A stretch of 64,000 nucleotides of DNA, taken from positions 930,001 to 994,000 of the forward strand of contig NZ_AKCI01000001.1 in the NCBI RefSeq assembly GCF_000269605.1, in the 5' to 3' direction. The notes under the pieces are model-generated. The model was given only the letters and a program-made list of their open reading frames with translations, was not told the origin of the DNA and did no database searches. Source of the stretch: Scardovia wiggsiae F0424 (lineage in GTDB: Bacteria > Actinomycetota > Actinomycetes > Actinomycetales > Bifidobacteriaceae). The position numbers and the translations under genes were made by a program. Below, one piece after another: positions 26,750 through 34,765 of the stretch (positions within the stretch are counted from its first letter, which is position 1; the number at the start of each line of letters is the position of its first letter).

Positions 26750-27223
26750 TTATTCCAGCCCGGCCTGCTTAAGCCACGCATCAACACTGGCCGGAGAAGA
26801 CAGAACTGCACCAGGTTTAACATCAGGGCCGAGCAGCCTGTCCATTATCTGCTGCGCACCGCTGTATCCGGAGCCTCCCGAGGTAGCGAAGGTTGCCACT
26901 GTTTTCCCTGTGAAGTCCATGTGTCCGATCACTGTTTCGATAATGCGGGGAGGTATCCCCCACCATGTGGGATGCCCTATGATCACAGTATCATACCGGC
27001 TGATGTCGGGAAGCTCACCCTGATAAGCAGGCCTGCTGCCCCCGTCATTCTGTTCGCGGTTCGCGCGGCTGCCGGGATCGTTCCAATCCAGATCAGCCGG
27101 CGTATAAGGGTTTTCAGCCTTGATCTCGTACGTATCGGCATTGAGCTTTTGCGCGATAATATCAGCTGCCCTGCGGGTATGCCCTGTACTGGAAAAATAC
27201 ATGACTAAAGTTTTATTGGCCAT
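26750..27223 (-). CDS. Flavodoxin
   Basis: 157 residues with the FMN phosphate loop SSTGHTRRAAD near residues 11-21 and the flavin-flanking segments HPTWWGIPP (about 84-92) and SGGSGYSGAQQ. It matches the flavodoxin_4 type that acts as an electron carrier or quinone reductase. It is the last gene of a same-strand redox cluster with a monooxygenase-family pseudogene, an NAD(P)H oxidoreductase and an alcohol dehydrogenase. Confidence 0.9.
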   Translation of the reverse strand: MANKTLVMYFSSTGHTRRAADIIAQKLNADTYEIKAENPYTPADLDWNDPGSRANREQNDGGSRPAYQGELPDISRYDTVIIGHPTWWGIPPRIIETVIGHMDFTGKTVATFATSGGSGYSGAQQIMDRLLGPDVKPGAVLSSPASVDAWLKQAGLE

Positions 27224-27270
27224 ATCTGCCTTCCTTTACACAATATAACTGTTTACACTATCCCTGCCAT

Positions 27271-27568
27271 CTATGCATTGTCTATGCTGCTGAAACGCTC
27301 GACCCGCATACGAAGACGGTATTTTTTACGGAGCTCAGCGATTTTCCCCATCATTTCAGATTTATGATGGGCATCCAGGCTGGCCTGGTCTTTCCACTGG
27401 TCTATCAGAAGGACTGTTTCCGGATCATCTATGGGGAAGAAATAGGCGTAGCGGAGAGTGCCTTCCTCAGCGCGGATATCGGAAACTACACCGCTGGAAA
27501 CCATCTCCTCAGCGTACCGCCGTGCAGAACCATCCCCCCGTATAATAAATATTAACTGTCAGGCTCAT
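27271..27568 (-). pseudogene. Antibiotic biosynthesis monooxygenase (ABM) family gene, frameshifted in a G6 tract
   Basis: The intact C-terminal 77 codons (from an internal ATG at 27504) are typical ABM/YgiN-like sequence, ending with RMRVERFSSIDNA. The natural start is the ATG at 27568 with GGAGG before it, reading MSLTVNIYYTG, but a run of six G on the minus strand (27534-27539) then shifts the frame. Removing one G would join MSLTVNIYYTGDG to SARRYAEEM and the rest, giving a protein of about 98 residues, the usual family length. It is therefore a pseudogene, a phase-variable gene, or a sequencing error. It belongs to the redox cluster. Confidence 0.75.
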
Positions 27569-27632
27569 GGGACCTCCAATCAGCCAGTCTACATAACTGC
27601 GATATTCATATAATCAGTGAGCCTACGCCTGT

Positions 27633-28181
27633 CTATTCGTACGCCCCTAAAGCTTCCAGCTGTCCGCGGGTAATATATTCAACATATTCCTGTGCCTTCC
27701 GGGCGGCCTCCCCGTCAGTCATGCCTGAAGCACCGGCAGTAATAAATGGTTTGATATATTTCGTACCGATAAGGTTACTCGTTGCCTGGAGCGGTCGCAA
27801 AAGATCAGTAACGGTATAATTTTTACCGCTGCCGTGCACATAGTCGTCCCCGGAACCGCCGGGCGAAACAGCGACGATCAGCTCCTTGCCTCGGAGTGCA
27901 GTCCCTGTACTGCCATACGCCCAGCCGTATTCAAGCACATCATCTTCCCACTGTTTAAGCAAGGCAGGGGTGCTGTACCAGTACATAGGGAACTGGAGGA
28001 CTATCCTGTCAGTATGTGTTAATACTTCCTGCTCCCTTTTGATATCGATCCTGAAATCAGGATATATCATATACATATCCCTGACATCAAGCCCTATCTG
28101 CCGCGCAGCATCAGAGAGCTTTTTATTGACCCGGGAGCTGCCCTCCAGGGAAGGGTGGAAAACAAAAACTGTTGTATTCAT
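27633..28181 (-). CDS. NAD(P)H oxidoreductase, flavodoxin-like fold (KefF/MdaB type)
   Basis: 182 residues from the ATG at 28181, the start that matches the family (MNTTVFVFHPSL); the frame extends 60 codons upstream without support. The flavin-contact region is FPMYWYSTPALLKQW (about 79-93) and the SPGGSG loop follows. Such enzymes reduce quinones with NAD(P)H. A 16-bp palindrome lies about 115 bp upstream, possibly an operator. The ABM gene follows. Confidence 0.85.
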   Translation of the reverse strand: MNTTVFVFHPSLEGSSRVNKKLSDAARQIGLDVRDMYMIYPDFRIDIKREQEVLTHTDRIVLQFPMYWYSTPALLKQWEDDVLEYGWAYGSTGTALRGKELIVAVSPGGSGDDYVHGSGKNYTVTDLLRPLQATSNLIGTKYIKPFITAGASGMTDGEAARKAQEYVEYITRGQLEALGAYE

Positions 28182-28294
28182 AATAACCTGCCTTCTTGCA
28201 TAATACCGGGTATCCGCCGAAACCGGCCGGATACTGGCCGAAATAACGGGTGCCGATTCTCCAGCCAGATCAGCCGGATCAGGGGGTCCGTTTA

Positions 28295-28310
28295 CAGTAC
28301 ACATGTACTG
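28295..28310 (-). promoter_or_regulatory. Palindrome CAGTACACATGTACTG upstream of the NAD(P)H oxidoreductase
   Basis: Two 7-nt arms, CAGTACA and TGTACTG, separated by two bases, in the leader of the redox cluster. It resembles an operator for a dimeric regulator; no regulator gene is adjacent. Confidence 0.4.
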
Positions 28311-28415
28311 CAGACGTCCCCATGATCCCGACCTGTATGGGGGTCTGGCCCGGTCCTGCATCCGTTAAAGTGCCTGTACCTGTAGCCTCTGCGCGGAGCC
28401 CGGACCCGCCCGCTC

Positions 28416-29456
28416 TTACTCCATAACAACCAGAGACTTTATCGCCTCGCGGTTATCCATTGCCTTATAGGCATCATCGATCTCATCAAGGCTGAAACGC
28501 TTCGTAAATACCTTTCCGGGGTCAATATCGCCTTTAAGCACAGCATCAAGAAGTACCTGCTTGTCATATGTAGTTACTGAAGCAGGACCGCCGGCAAGGG
28601 CGATATTGCGCATAAACGAAGATCTGATATCCATCTTGGGGACATGGGGCAGCCCAACCCGGCCAATAATGGCGCCAGGCCTGCCGACTTTCATCGCAGT
28701 GTCAGTAGACAGTTCCGTGCCCACGCATTCCAGTACTGCATCAGCCCCGGAGCCATTGGTCAGCTCCATAACCTTGCTGACTGCCTCATCACCACGTTCT
28801 GCAACAATATCCGTTGCGCCGAATTCGACGGCGAGTTTCTGACGGTCTTCGTGCCGACTCATCATAATGATGCGCTTCGCACCGCGCAGCCGGGCCGAGA
28901 TAACTGCACACAGCCCTACCGCACCGTCACCGACAACAACTACGGTGTCGCCGGTTTTTACATCAGCCACACGCGCAGCGTGGTATCCGGTAGCCATAAC
29001 GTCAGAAAGCGCCAGGAACGAATTAAGCATGCCGTCGCTGTAATCCTCCGGCTTCCCGGGAACCTTCACAAGGGCCCAGTCAGCATGCTGGAAACGCACA
29101 TACTCGGACTGATACCCCGAGCTGAAATTATCCGAATGGCTCTGGCAGTCAGCATCGAAACCTGCACGGCATGCAGCACAGTGCCCGCAGCCGTGGGTGA
29201 ACGGTGCAATCACGAAATCCCCCGGTTTTACCGACGTAACAGCAGGACCGGCTTCTTCAACAATACCGATCGCTTCATGGCCTGTATTCTCGGAATTATT
29301 GCTTTTACCGTCCTGCCCGCGGTAAGACCACAAATCTGACCCGCAAACACAGGCGCGGACCACGCGGAGGATAACATCGTCATCAGCCTTGATCACCGGT
29401 TTGGGGGCTTCCCGGGCTTCAACTTTCCCTGCCTCTACAAAAATAGTTGTTTTCAT
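28416..29456 (-). CDS. Zinc-dependent alcohol dehydrogenase
   Basis: 346 residues. The catalytic-zinc cysteine is in CVCGSDLW, the ligand GHEAIG follows, and the structural-zinc loop is GCGHCAACRAGFDADC. The NAD(P) loop is GDGAVGLCAV (about 177-186). The frame opens 98 codons upstream in clpB sequence, but the ATG at 29456 with GAAAGGG before it is the real start. It lies immediately after clpB on the same strand and may be co-transcribed with the downstream redox genes. Confidence 0.9.
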   Translation of the reverse strand: MKTTIFVEAGKVEAREAPKPVIKADDDVILRVVRACVCGSDLWSYRGQDGKSNNSENTGHEAIGIVEEAGPAVTSVKPGDFVIAPFTHGCGHCAACRAGFDADCQSHSDNFSSGYQSEYVRFQHADWALVKVPGKPEDYSDGMLNSFLALSDVMATGYHAARVADVKTGDTVVVVGDGAVGLCAVISARLRGAKRIIMMSRHEDRQKLAVEFGATDIVAERGDEAVSKVMELTNGSGADAVLECVGTELSTDTAMKVGRPGAIIGRVGLPHVPKMDIRSSFMRNIALAGGPASVTTYDKQVLLDAVLKGDIDPGKVFTKRFSLDEIDDAYKAMDNREAIKSLVVME

Positions 29457-29508
29457 ACTGAATATCCCTTTCTTCCGGCAGATGCCGGAATGTGAAGCTA
29501 CTATTTTA

Positions 29509-32175
29509 CTACTTTTCCGAAACAGGCTCACTGACCAGGTCTTCTGTCGGCCATGCGGTGAGTTCCAGATGCTCGCCGCCGGTATGGTCAACAAGCACGG
29601 TATCACCATCGTGGACCTGCCCTGCCAGCAGCATCCGTGCAAGCTTATCGCCGACTTCGCTCTGTACCAGGCGCCTGAGCGGGCGGGCGCCATACGCAGG
29701 GTCATATCCCGTGTCCGCAAGCCACTGGCGTGCAGAATCAGTAACGTCAAGCGTAATGCGGCGGTCAGTCAGGCGCGATGCGACCTGCTCGACCTGGATA
29801 TTGACGATCTTCCCCAATTCCTCGCGGGTAAGGGGGTTAAAGATGATCAGGTCATCCAGACGGTTGATGAACTCAGGCTTGAAATTCATATGGACTGCAT
29901 CCATCACAGCCTTGCGGCGCGCATCGGCATCCATACCCATATCCACGAGGAACTGCGACCCCAGGTTGGATGTCATGATGAGGATCGTATTCGTGAAGTC
30001 CACGGTACGGCCCTGCCCGTCAGTCAGGCGCCCATCATCCAGGACCTGCAGGAGGATATCGAAAACCTCGGGATGGGCTTTCTCGACTTCATCGAAAAGG
30101 ACCACTGAATAAGGCCTGCGGCGGACGGCTTCAGTCAGCTGGCCGCCCTCCTCATATCCGATATATCCCGGGGCTGCGCCAATCATACGCGACACGGAAG
30201 CTTTCTCCATGTATTCGCTCATATCTATGCGCACTACTGCGCGCTCATCGTCAAAGAGGAAATCTGCAAGCGCTTTTGCCAGTTCTGTTTTACCCACGCC
30301 GGTAGGCCCAAGGAACATGAAACTTGCAGTCGGGCGGTCAGGGTCGGAAATACCCGCACGGGAACGCCGCACAGCGTCCGAAACAGCCTGTACTGCTTGC
30401 TGCTGGCCGATAACGCGCTTACTCAGTTCGTCTTCCATATGGAGAAGCTTCTCATTTTCACCCTGCATCAGGCGCCCTACGGGGATGCCTGTCCAGCTGG
30501 ATACGATAGCTGCCACGGAGTCGGCATCCACATGGTCAGGGACCATCGGTTCCGTATCCGGGCTGCCGCCCTCAGCACCTGAACTGCCGGCCTCCGCGGC
30601 ACCGCCATGCTGATCGGCTTTAGATTCAGCTTCGGTAAGCTGTTTCTGGATTCCAGGGATCTGCCCGTACAGGATCTTGGAGGCATGCTCCAGGTCACCT
30701 TCACGGGTTGCCTTATCTGCTTCCACACGCAGTGCATCAAGCTGTGCACGCAGATCGCCGATCTTGTTATGGCCGGCTTTCTCCGCACTCCAGCGGGAGT
30801 TCAGGCCTGCAAGCTGTTCGCGGGTATCGGCCAGTTCTGACTGGATCTTTTCCAGGCGCTCGCGCGAAGCTGCATCCTCAGCTTTTTTAAGCTGCATTTC
30901 CTCCATTTCCAGCCTTGTAACGCGGCGCTGGAGCTCATCGATCTCTTCCGGCTCAGAATCCAGTTCCATACGCAGATGGGCAGCAGCCTCATCGACCAGG
31001 TCGATCGCCTTATCCGGAAGCTGCCGGCCTGAAATATACCGGTTTGACAGTGTGGCAGCAGCCACCAGCGCATCATCGCCGATAGTAACTTTATGATGTG
31101 CCTCATACCGCTGCTTCAGCCCCCGAAGGATAGCGATGGTATCTTCCACACTGGGTTCTCCGACGAAGACCTGCTGGAACCTGCGTTCGAGGGCAGGGTC
31201 TTTTTCAATATTCTCGCGGTATTCATCAAGCGTTGTAGCACCAATAAGCCTCAGCTCGCCGCGGGCCAGCATAGGCTTGAGCATGTTGCCGGCATCCATG
31301 GACCCTTCGGTTGCGCCTGCACCAACGATAGTGTGGATCTCATCAATGAAAGTGATAATATTGCCGTCAGACTTTTTGATTTCATTGAGCACTGCTTTCA
31401 TACGCTCTTCAAATTCACCGCGGTATTTGCTGCCTGCAACCATAGAGCTCATATCAAGGGAGATGATCCGCCTGTTCTGCAGCCCCGCAGGGACGTCACC
31501 TGCAACTACGCGCTGGGCAAGTCCTTCTACTACAGCCGTTTTCCCTACTCCCGGCTCGCCGATAAGGACAGGGTTGTTTTTGGTCCTGCGGCTCAGTATC
31601 TGGATGACACGGCGTATCTCTGCGTCACGACCGATTACGGGGTCAAGCTTCCCTTCGCGGGCACGCTCTGTCAGGTCGATTGAATATTTCTCTAAAGCTT
31701 TATATGACCCTTCCGCATCCGGGCTCGTAACTTTAGCACCGCCGCGCACCTCAGGGATAGCTTTGCGGAGGGCTTTTGCATCGGCACCTGCGCTGCGCAG
31801 GATATCCCCTGCTTCCCCGTCGCTCTGGGCAATAGCAATCAGCAGATGCTCTGTTGAGATATATTCATCTCCCAGGCTGCCCATTTCCCTGCGGGCGTCT
31901 GACAGCACTTTTGCCAGCTGGCGGCTGGCATCGGGCTGGGCCGTAGAGGATCCGCTTGCGCTTGGCAGGCTGGCCAGTGCGCGGCGTACCTGCGCCCCTA
32001 TCTTCTGCGTATCAGCACCCGAAGCCTGGATCAGCCCTTTGACGACCCCGCCATCCTGGCGGAGGAGGGAATCAAGCAGATGCAGCGGCCCCACCTGGGG
32101 ATTCCCTGCAGCGGAAGCGCTCTGCACCGCATCACCTATGGCCTCCTGGGCCATCGTTGTAAACTTTTCGTCCAT
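29509..32175 (-). CDS. clpB: ATP-dependent disaggregase ClpB
   Basis: Hexameric AAA+ chaperone that works with DnaK to solubilise aggregates. 888 residues: an N-terminal repeat domain (about 1-145), the first ATPase with GEPGVGKTAVVEG (about 206), a coiled-coil middle domain (about 410-530), the second ATPase with GPTGVGKTELAKA (about 621), and a C-terminal domain. A Gly/Ser/Glu-rich insert (HGGAAEAGSSGAEGG) follows the middle domain. Start ATG has GGAG five bases upstream. A HAIR operator lies in the promoter region. Confidence 0.98.
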   Translation of the reverse strand: MDEKFTTMAQEAIGDAVQSASAAGNPQVGPLHLLDSLLRQDGGVVKGLIQASGADTQKIGAQVRRALASLPSASGSSTAQPDASRQLAKVLSDARREMGSLGDEYISTEHLLIAIAQSDGEAGDILRSAGADAKALRKAIPEVRGGAKVTSPDAEGSYKALEKYSIDLTERAREGKLDPVIGRDAEIRRVIQILSRRTKNNPVLIGEPGVGKTAVVEGLAQRVVAGDVPAGLQNRRIISLDMSSMVAGSKYRGEFEERMKAVLNEIKKSDGNIITFIDEIHTIVGAGATEGSMDAGNMLKPMLARGELRLIGATTLDEYRENIEKDPALERRFQQVFVGEPSVEDTIAILRGLKQRYEAHHKVTIGDDALVAAATLSNRYISGRQLPDKAIDLVDEAAAHLRMELDSEPEEIDELQRRVTRLEMEEMQLKKAEDAASRERLEKIQSELADTREQLAGLNSRWSAEKAGHNKIGDLRAQLDALRVEADKATREGDLEHASKILYGQIPGIQKQLTEAESKADQHGGAAEAGSSGAEGGSPDTEPMVPDHVDADSVAAIVSSWTGIPVGRLMQGENEKLLHMEDELSKRVIGQQQAVQAVSDAVRRSRAGISDPDRPTASFMFLGPTGVGKTELAKALADFLFDDERAVVRIDMSEYMEKASVSRMIGAAPGYIGYEEGGQLTEAVRRRPYSVVLFDEVEKAHPEVFDILLQVLDDGRLTDGQGRTVDFTNTILIMTSNLGSQFLVDMGMDADARRKAVMDAVHMNFKPEFINRLDDLIIFNPLTREELGKIVNIQVEQVASRLTDRRITLDVTDSARQWLADTGYDPAYGARPLRRLVQSEVGDKLARMLLAGQVHDGDTVLVDHTGGEHLELTAWPTEDLVSEPVSEK

Positions 32176-32268
32176 TGAGTCTCCTGTTCATACTGCTGCC
32201 GGGTCCTCCCGGCATCACTTTATATATCCTGCAGTATTTAACAGGGCTTCCAGCACTATTATTCCAAA

Positions 32269-32289
32269 CTTGAGTGTTTGCGGCTCAAG
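32269..32289 (-). promoter_or_regulatory. HspR (HAIR) operator of clpB
   Basis: CTTGAGT-N7-GCTCAAG, one base from the consensus CTTGAGT-N7-ACTCAAG; AAA and TTT extend the dyad on both sides. It lies about 95 bp before the clpB start. In Bifidobacterium and other Actinomycetota HspR represses clpB and dnaK through this element. Confidence 0.8.
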
Positions 32290-32331
32290 TTTTTAGATGG
32301 TCCTGATACATACTGAGATGCCTTGCTGCCC

Positions 32332-33369
32332 TTACCTTTGCGGATACTCCGAACACACCTTCAGCAGGCGCTTACGCCACGCAGATACAAAACGCACAGA
32401 ATCAACGCCAAGGGCTGCCCGAGTATGGGAGACAGATGCCTTGCTGCCCGGCTCATCCGCAGACGTATGGAGCATAGCTGGATCACCGACAGTACGGCCG
32501 CGCACCCCATAGCCGTCCCCTGTCCTCGTTTCTGCACGAAGGCTGATCGGGAACAGTTGCACCAGAGAAGGCTCAAGGGCAACAGCCGCAGCAAGTGGGT
32601 CATGGAGCGGGCTTCCCTGTGCAAAAACCGGATCTGCGGCTTCGTTAGCGGAAATATAATAATCCGCCATCTGGCAGATAAACTCCGCCAGCGGTGTATC
32701 CGCCTGCCTGACAGCACGCATATGGCCGCGGGTCATCAGGCACTGATGGGTCACGTCAAGCCCGACCATTGTAATATCAGCGCCTGAATGGAAAACCCTG
32801 TCGGCAGCTTCCGGATCATTGATAATATTCGTCTCGCACACCAGATCATAACAGTTGCCGGGCTGGGTAAGGGTCCCGCCCATCATCACCAGCTTCATCT
32901 TCGGGGCAATATCCGGTGCCCGGCGAAGGGCTTCATCAATATCAGTCAGCGGCCCTGTAGCAAGTATGGTCATACCAGTGCCGTAACGCCTCACCGCTTC
33001 AGCTATTGCCGCCGCACCATCTGCATATATACTGCCGCGGGAGTACGAAGAAGGGAGGCCGGGAAGCTGTGCCCCTCCAAATCCGTTTTTCCCATGGAAC
33101 CGCTCACATCCCGGGTCTATTGTATACGGCTTCCCTGCGGTCCCGGGGCCGGCCTGCCAATATGACGGTTCGCCGGCACCTTCATACACAGGGATATCCG
33201 GCCGCCCAAGGCAGTCCAGCAGGCCGCGGCTGTTGCGTACAGCCACACTCCCCTGCACATTGCCGAAAACCCCCGTTACCCCAATCAGCTCAGCATCCGG
33301 CGACCCCAAAAGGTACAGGATGGCCAGGGCATCATCAATACCGGTATCGCAGTCCATCATGATCCGCAT
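32332..33369 (-). CDS. Nucleoside hydrolase (IunH family)
   Basis: Cleaves the N-glycosidic bond of ribonucleosides for salvage. 345 residues; the calcium-binding cluster MDCDTGIDDALAI is at residues 5-17, and the family's ATGPLTDIDEALRR (about 136-149) and LDVTHQCLMT (about 198-207) are present. Specificity for purine or pyrimidine nucleosides is not clear. It is 27 bp after the substrate-binding lipoprotein gene, so the two form a unit. Confidence 0.9.
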   Translation of the reverse strand: MRIMMDCDTGIDDALAILYLLGSPDAELIGVTGVFGNVQGSVAVRNSRGLLDCLGRPDIPVYEGAGEPSYWQAGPGTAGKPYTIDPGCERFHGKNGFGGAQLPGLPSSYSRGSIYADGAAAIAEAVRRYGTGMTILATGPLTDIDEALRRAPDIAPKMKLVMMGGTLTQPGNCYDLVCETNIINDPEAADRVFHSGADITMVGLDVTHQCLMTRGHMRAVRQADTPLAEFICQMADYYISANEAADPVFAQGSPLHDPLAAAVALEPSLVQLFPISLRAETRTGDGYGVRGRTVGDPAMLHTSADEPGSKASVSHTRAALGVDSVRFVSAWRKRLLKVCSEYPQR

Positions 33370-33396
33370 AGCAGTCCTTCCTTCCTGGGCCCTGAG

Positions 33397-34521
33397 CTAT
33401 CTTTCAATACCTTTAAGCACAGCCTCCTGGCTGGCCAGATACTTTCCGGTCGCCTGTGCCGCAGCGGCCGGAGCAGATTTTACCGGCCGGCCCTGCGCGT
33501 CCTTATACGCACCGGATTCGAAGAGGAAATCGAAATATTTCTGCCCTGAAGCATAATCTATAGCCCCAAAAGTAGATGTGCCGTTTTTCAGGCGGGAAAT
33601 ATCCCCCCAGTACTGACCGGAAGTAATGGCTGCCATACTGCGTTTTACAAAATCAGGCCTGAGCCCGGCGACTTTGCCTTCAGAAGAACTGGCAAGTATC
33701 TGTGCCGCATCGTCAGGGTGAGTATACGAGTACATGTAGCCTTCCTGGGTCGCTTTCACGAATTTCTCTGCAATATCAGGGTGCTGTTTTAAGTAAGAGC
33801 TGCTGGAGACTATGCCCAGCTCATCAGCATTGCCGGGTACACCGTAGTCGGGTTCAGTGAAACATTTCAGCTTAGGGCCGTACATTTCAGCCTGTATGCC
33901 CTCCCATGTGGCATAAAATCCGCCAAAATCAGCCCTCCCTGAAGACAGGGCGCTGAACGTTGATGTGCCTGCTGTGACCTTGTCGAATTCGCCTTTGCCT
34001 CCCGCTTTCCTGATCATCCTTTTGACAACAGCATCAGATTCGCTGCCGCCAAAAGTTGCAAAAGTCTTGCCGTCAAAATCTTTGGGGGAAGCAATGGCTT
34101 TGTTTGAAGCCAGAGAGCACCAGATAGCAGAAGTTTTCTGCTGTACCTGCATAATAAGGGAAAGCTGCCCGTCTTTGATGTTCGCATCTGCAACGTTAGC
34201 CATACTGGACAGCGTAAAATCAGCCCCGCCCCCGGAAACAGACTGCTCGGCACCGGTCTGGCTTGCTGCCAGGATATCAACATCAAGGCCAAGCTTCGCA
34301 TAATACCCTTTTTCACGCGCCACGAACACGCCGATATGATTAGTATCGGGCGCCCACGACATCATAAAAACCACTTTAGCCAGGCCTTTGCCGCCTGTTT
34401 TCCCCCATGGGGCCGAACATCCGGCTATGCTGCTGCCCGCGATGAAAACCGCAAGCACTGCTGCGATGATTTTTACAGTGCGACGCCTGGAGTTACCTTT
34501 AACAAACACCTTCGCATGCAT
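33397..34521 (-). CDS. ABC substrate-binding lipoprotein, NMT1/THI5-like
   Basis: 374 residues. A basic N-terminus and hydrophobic core lead to the lipobox SIAGC (Cys35), so it is a membrane-anchored lipoprotein. The fold resembles NMT1/THI5-like periplasmic proteins, which bind pyrimidine precursors of thiamine or related compounds: FMMSWAPDTNHIGVFVAREKG near the start and the GLDVDI, GGADFTLSS segments. No permease or ATPase lies beside it. Pairing with a nucleoside hydrolase suggests uptake of a nucleobase- or pyrimidine-like compound (inference). Confidence 0.8.
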   Translation of the reverse strand: MHAKVFVKGNSRRRTVKIIAAVLAVFIAGSSIAGCSAPWGKTGGKGLAKVVFMMSWAPDTNHIGVFVAREKGYYAKLGLDVDILAASQTGAEQSVSGGGADFTLSSMANVADANIKDGQLSLIMQVQQKTSAIWCSLASNKAIASPKDFDGKTFATFGGSESDAVVKRMIRKAGGKGEFDKVTAGTSTFSALSSGRADFGGFYATWEGIQAEMYGPKLKCFTEPDYGVPGNADELGIVSSSSYLKQHPDIAEKFVKATQEGYMYSYTHPDDAAQILASSSEGKVAGLRPDFVKRSMAAITSGQYWGDISRLKNGTSTFGAIDYASGQKYFDFLFESGAYKDAQGRPVKSAPAAAAQATGKYLASQEAVLKGIER

Positions 34522-34765
34522 AACAGTAAAACTGCTCCCCCGCCTCCGGCACTAAGCCCTATACCTATGCGACGGCAGGGATCGGCAGAGACGGGAGGTT
34601 CAACCCCAGCCGCCCCGATGCCATGCGGGATCATACGTCTGAAGCCGTCACGTGCCACGCACCGGTAAGCTTGATAATTATGGGGCATCAGCAGGACATC
34701 GCCGGCACCGTACGGCACCCTGCCATGTTACAGCAGTGTCTGCAGCAGCATACTCCGCAGCAATG
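34522..34765. other. Intergenic region between argS and the lipoprotein gene
   Basis: Noncoding. No TPP, preQ1 or purine riboswitch core was found. An 81-codon open frame (34473-34718, minus) runs into the lipoprotein gene in another frame and shows no start signal. Confidence 0.5.

Noticed and set aside
29457-29750. 98-codon N-terminal extension of the alcohol dehydrogenase
   Set aside because: It lies inside clpB in another frame and the conserved family start is the ATG at 29456.
34473-34718. 81-codon frame upstream of the substrate-binding lipoprotein
   Set aside because: No start signal, runs into the lipoprotein gene in another frame, no similarity recognised.
34522-34765. TPP riboswitch upstream of the THI5-like lipoprotein
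   Set aside because: The conserved CTGAGA and ACCTGA-like core elements are not found.
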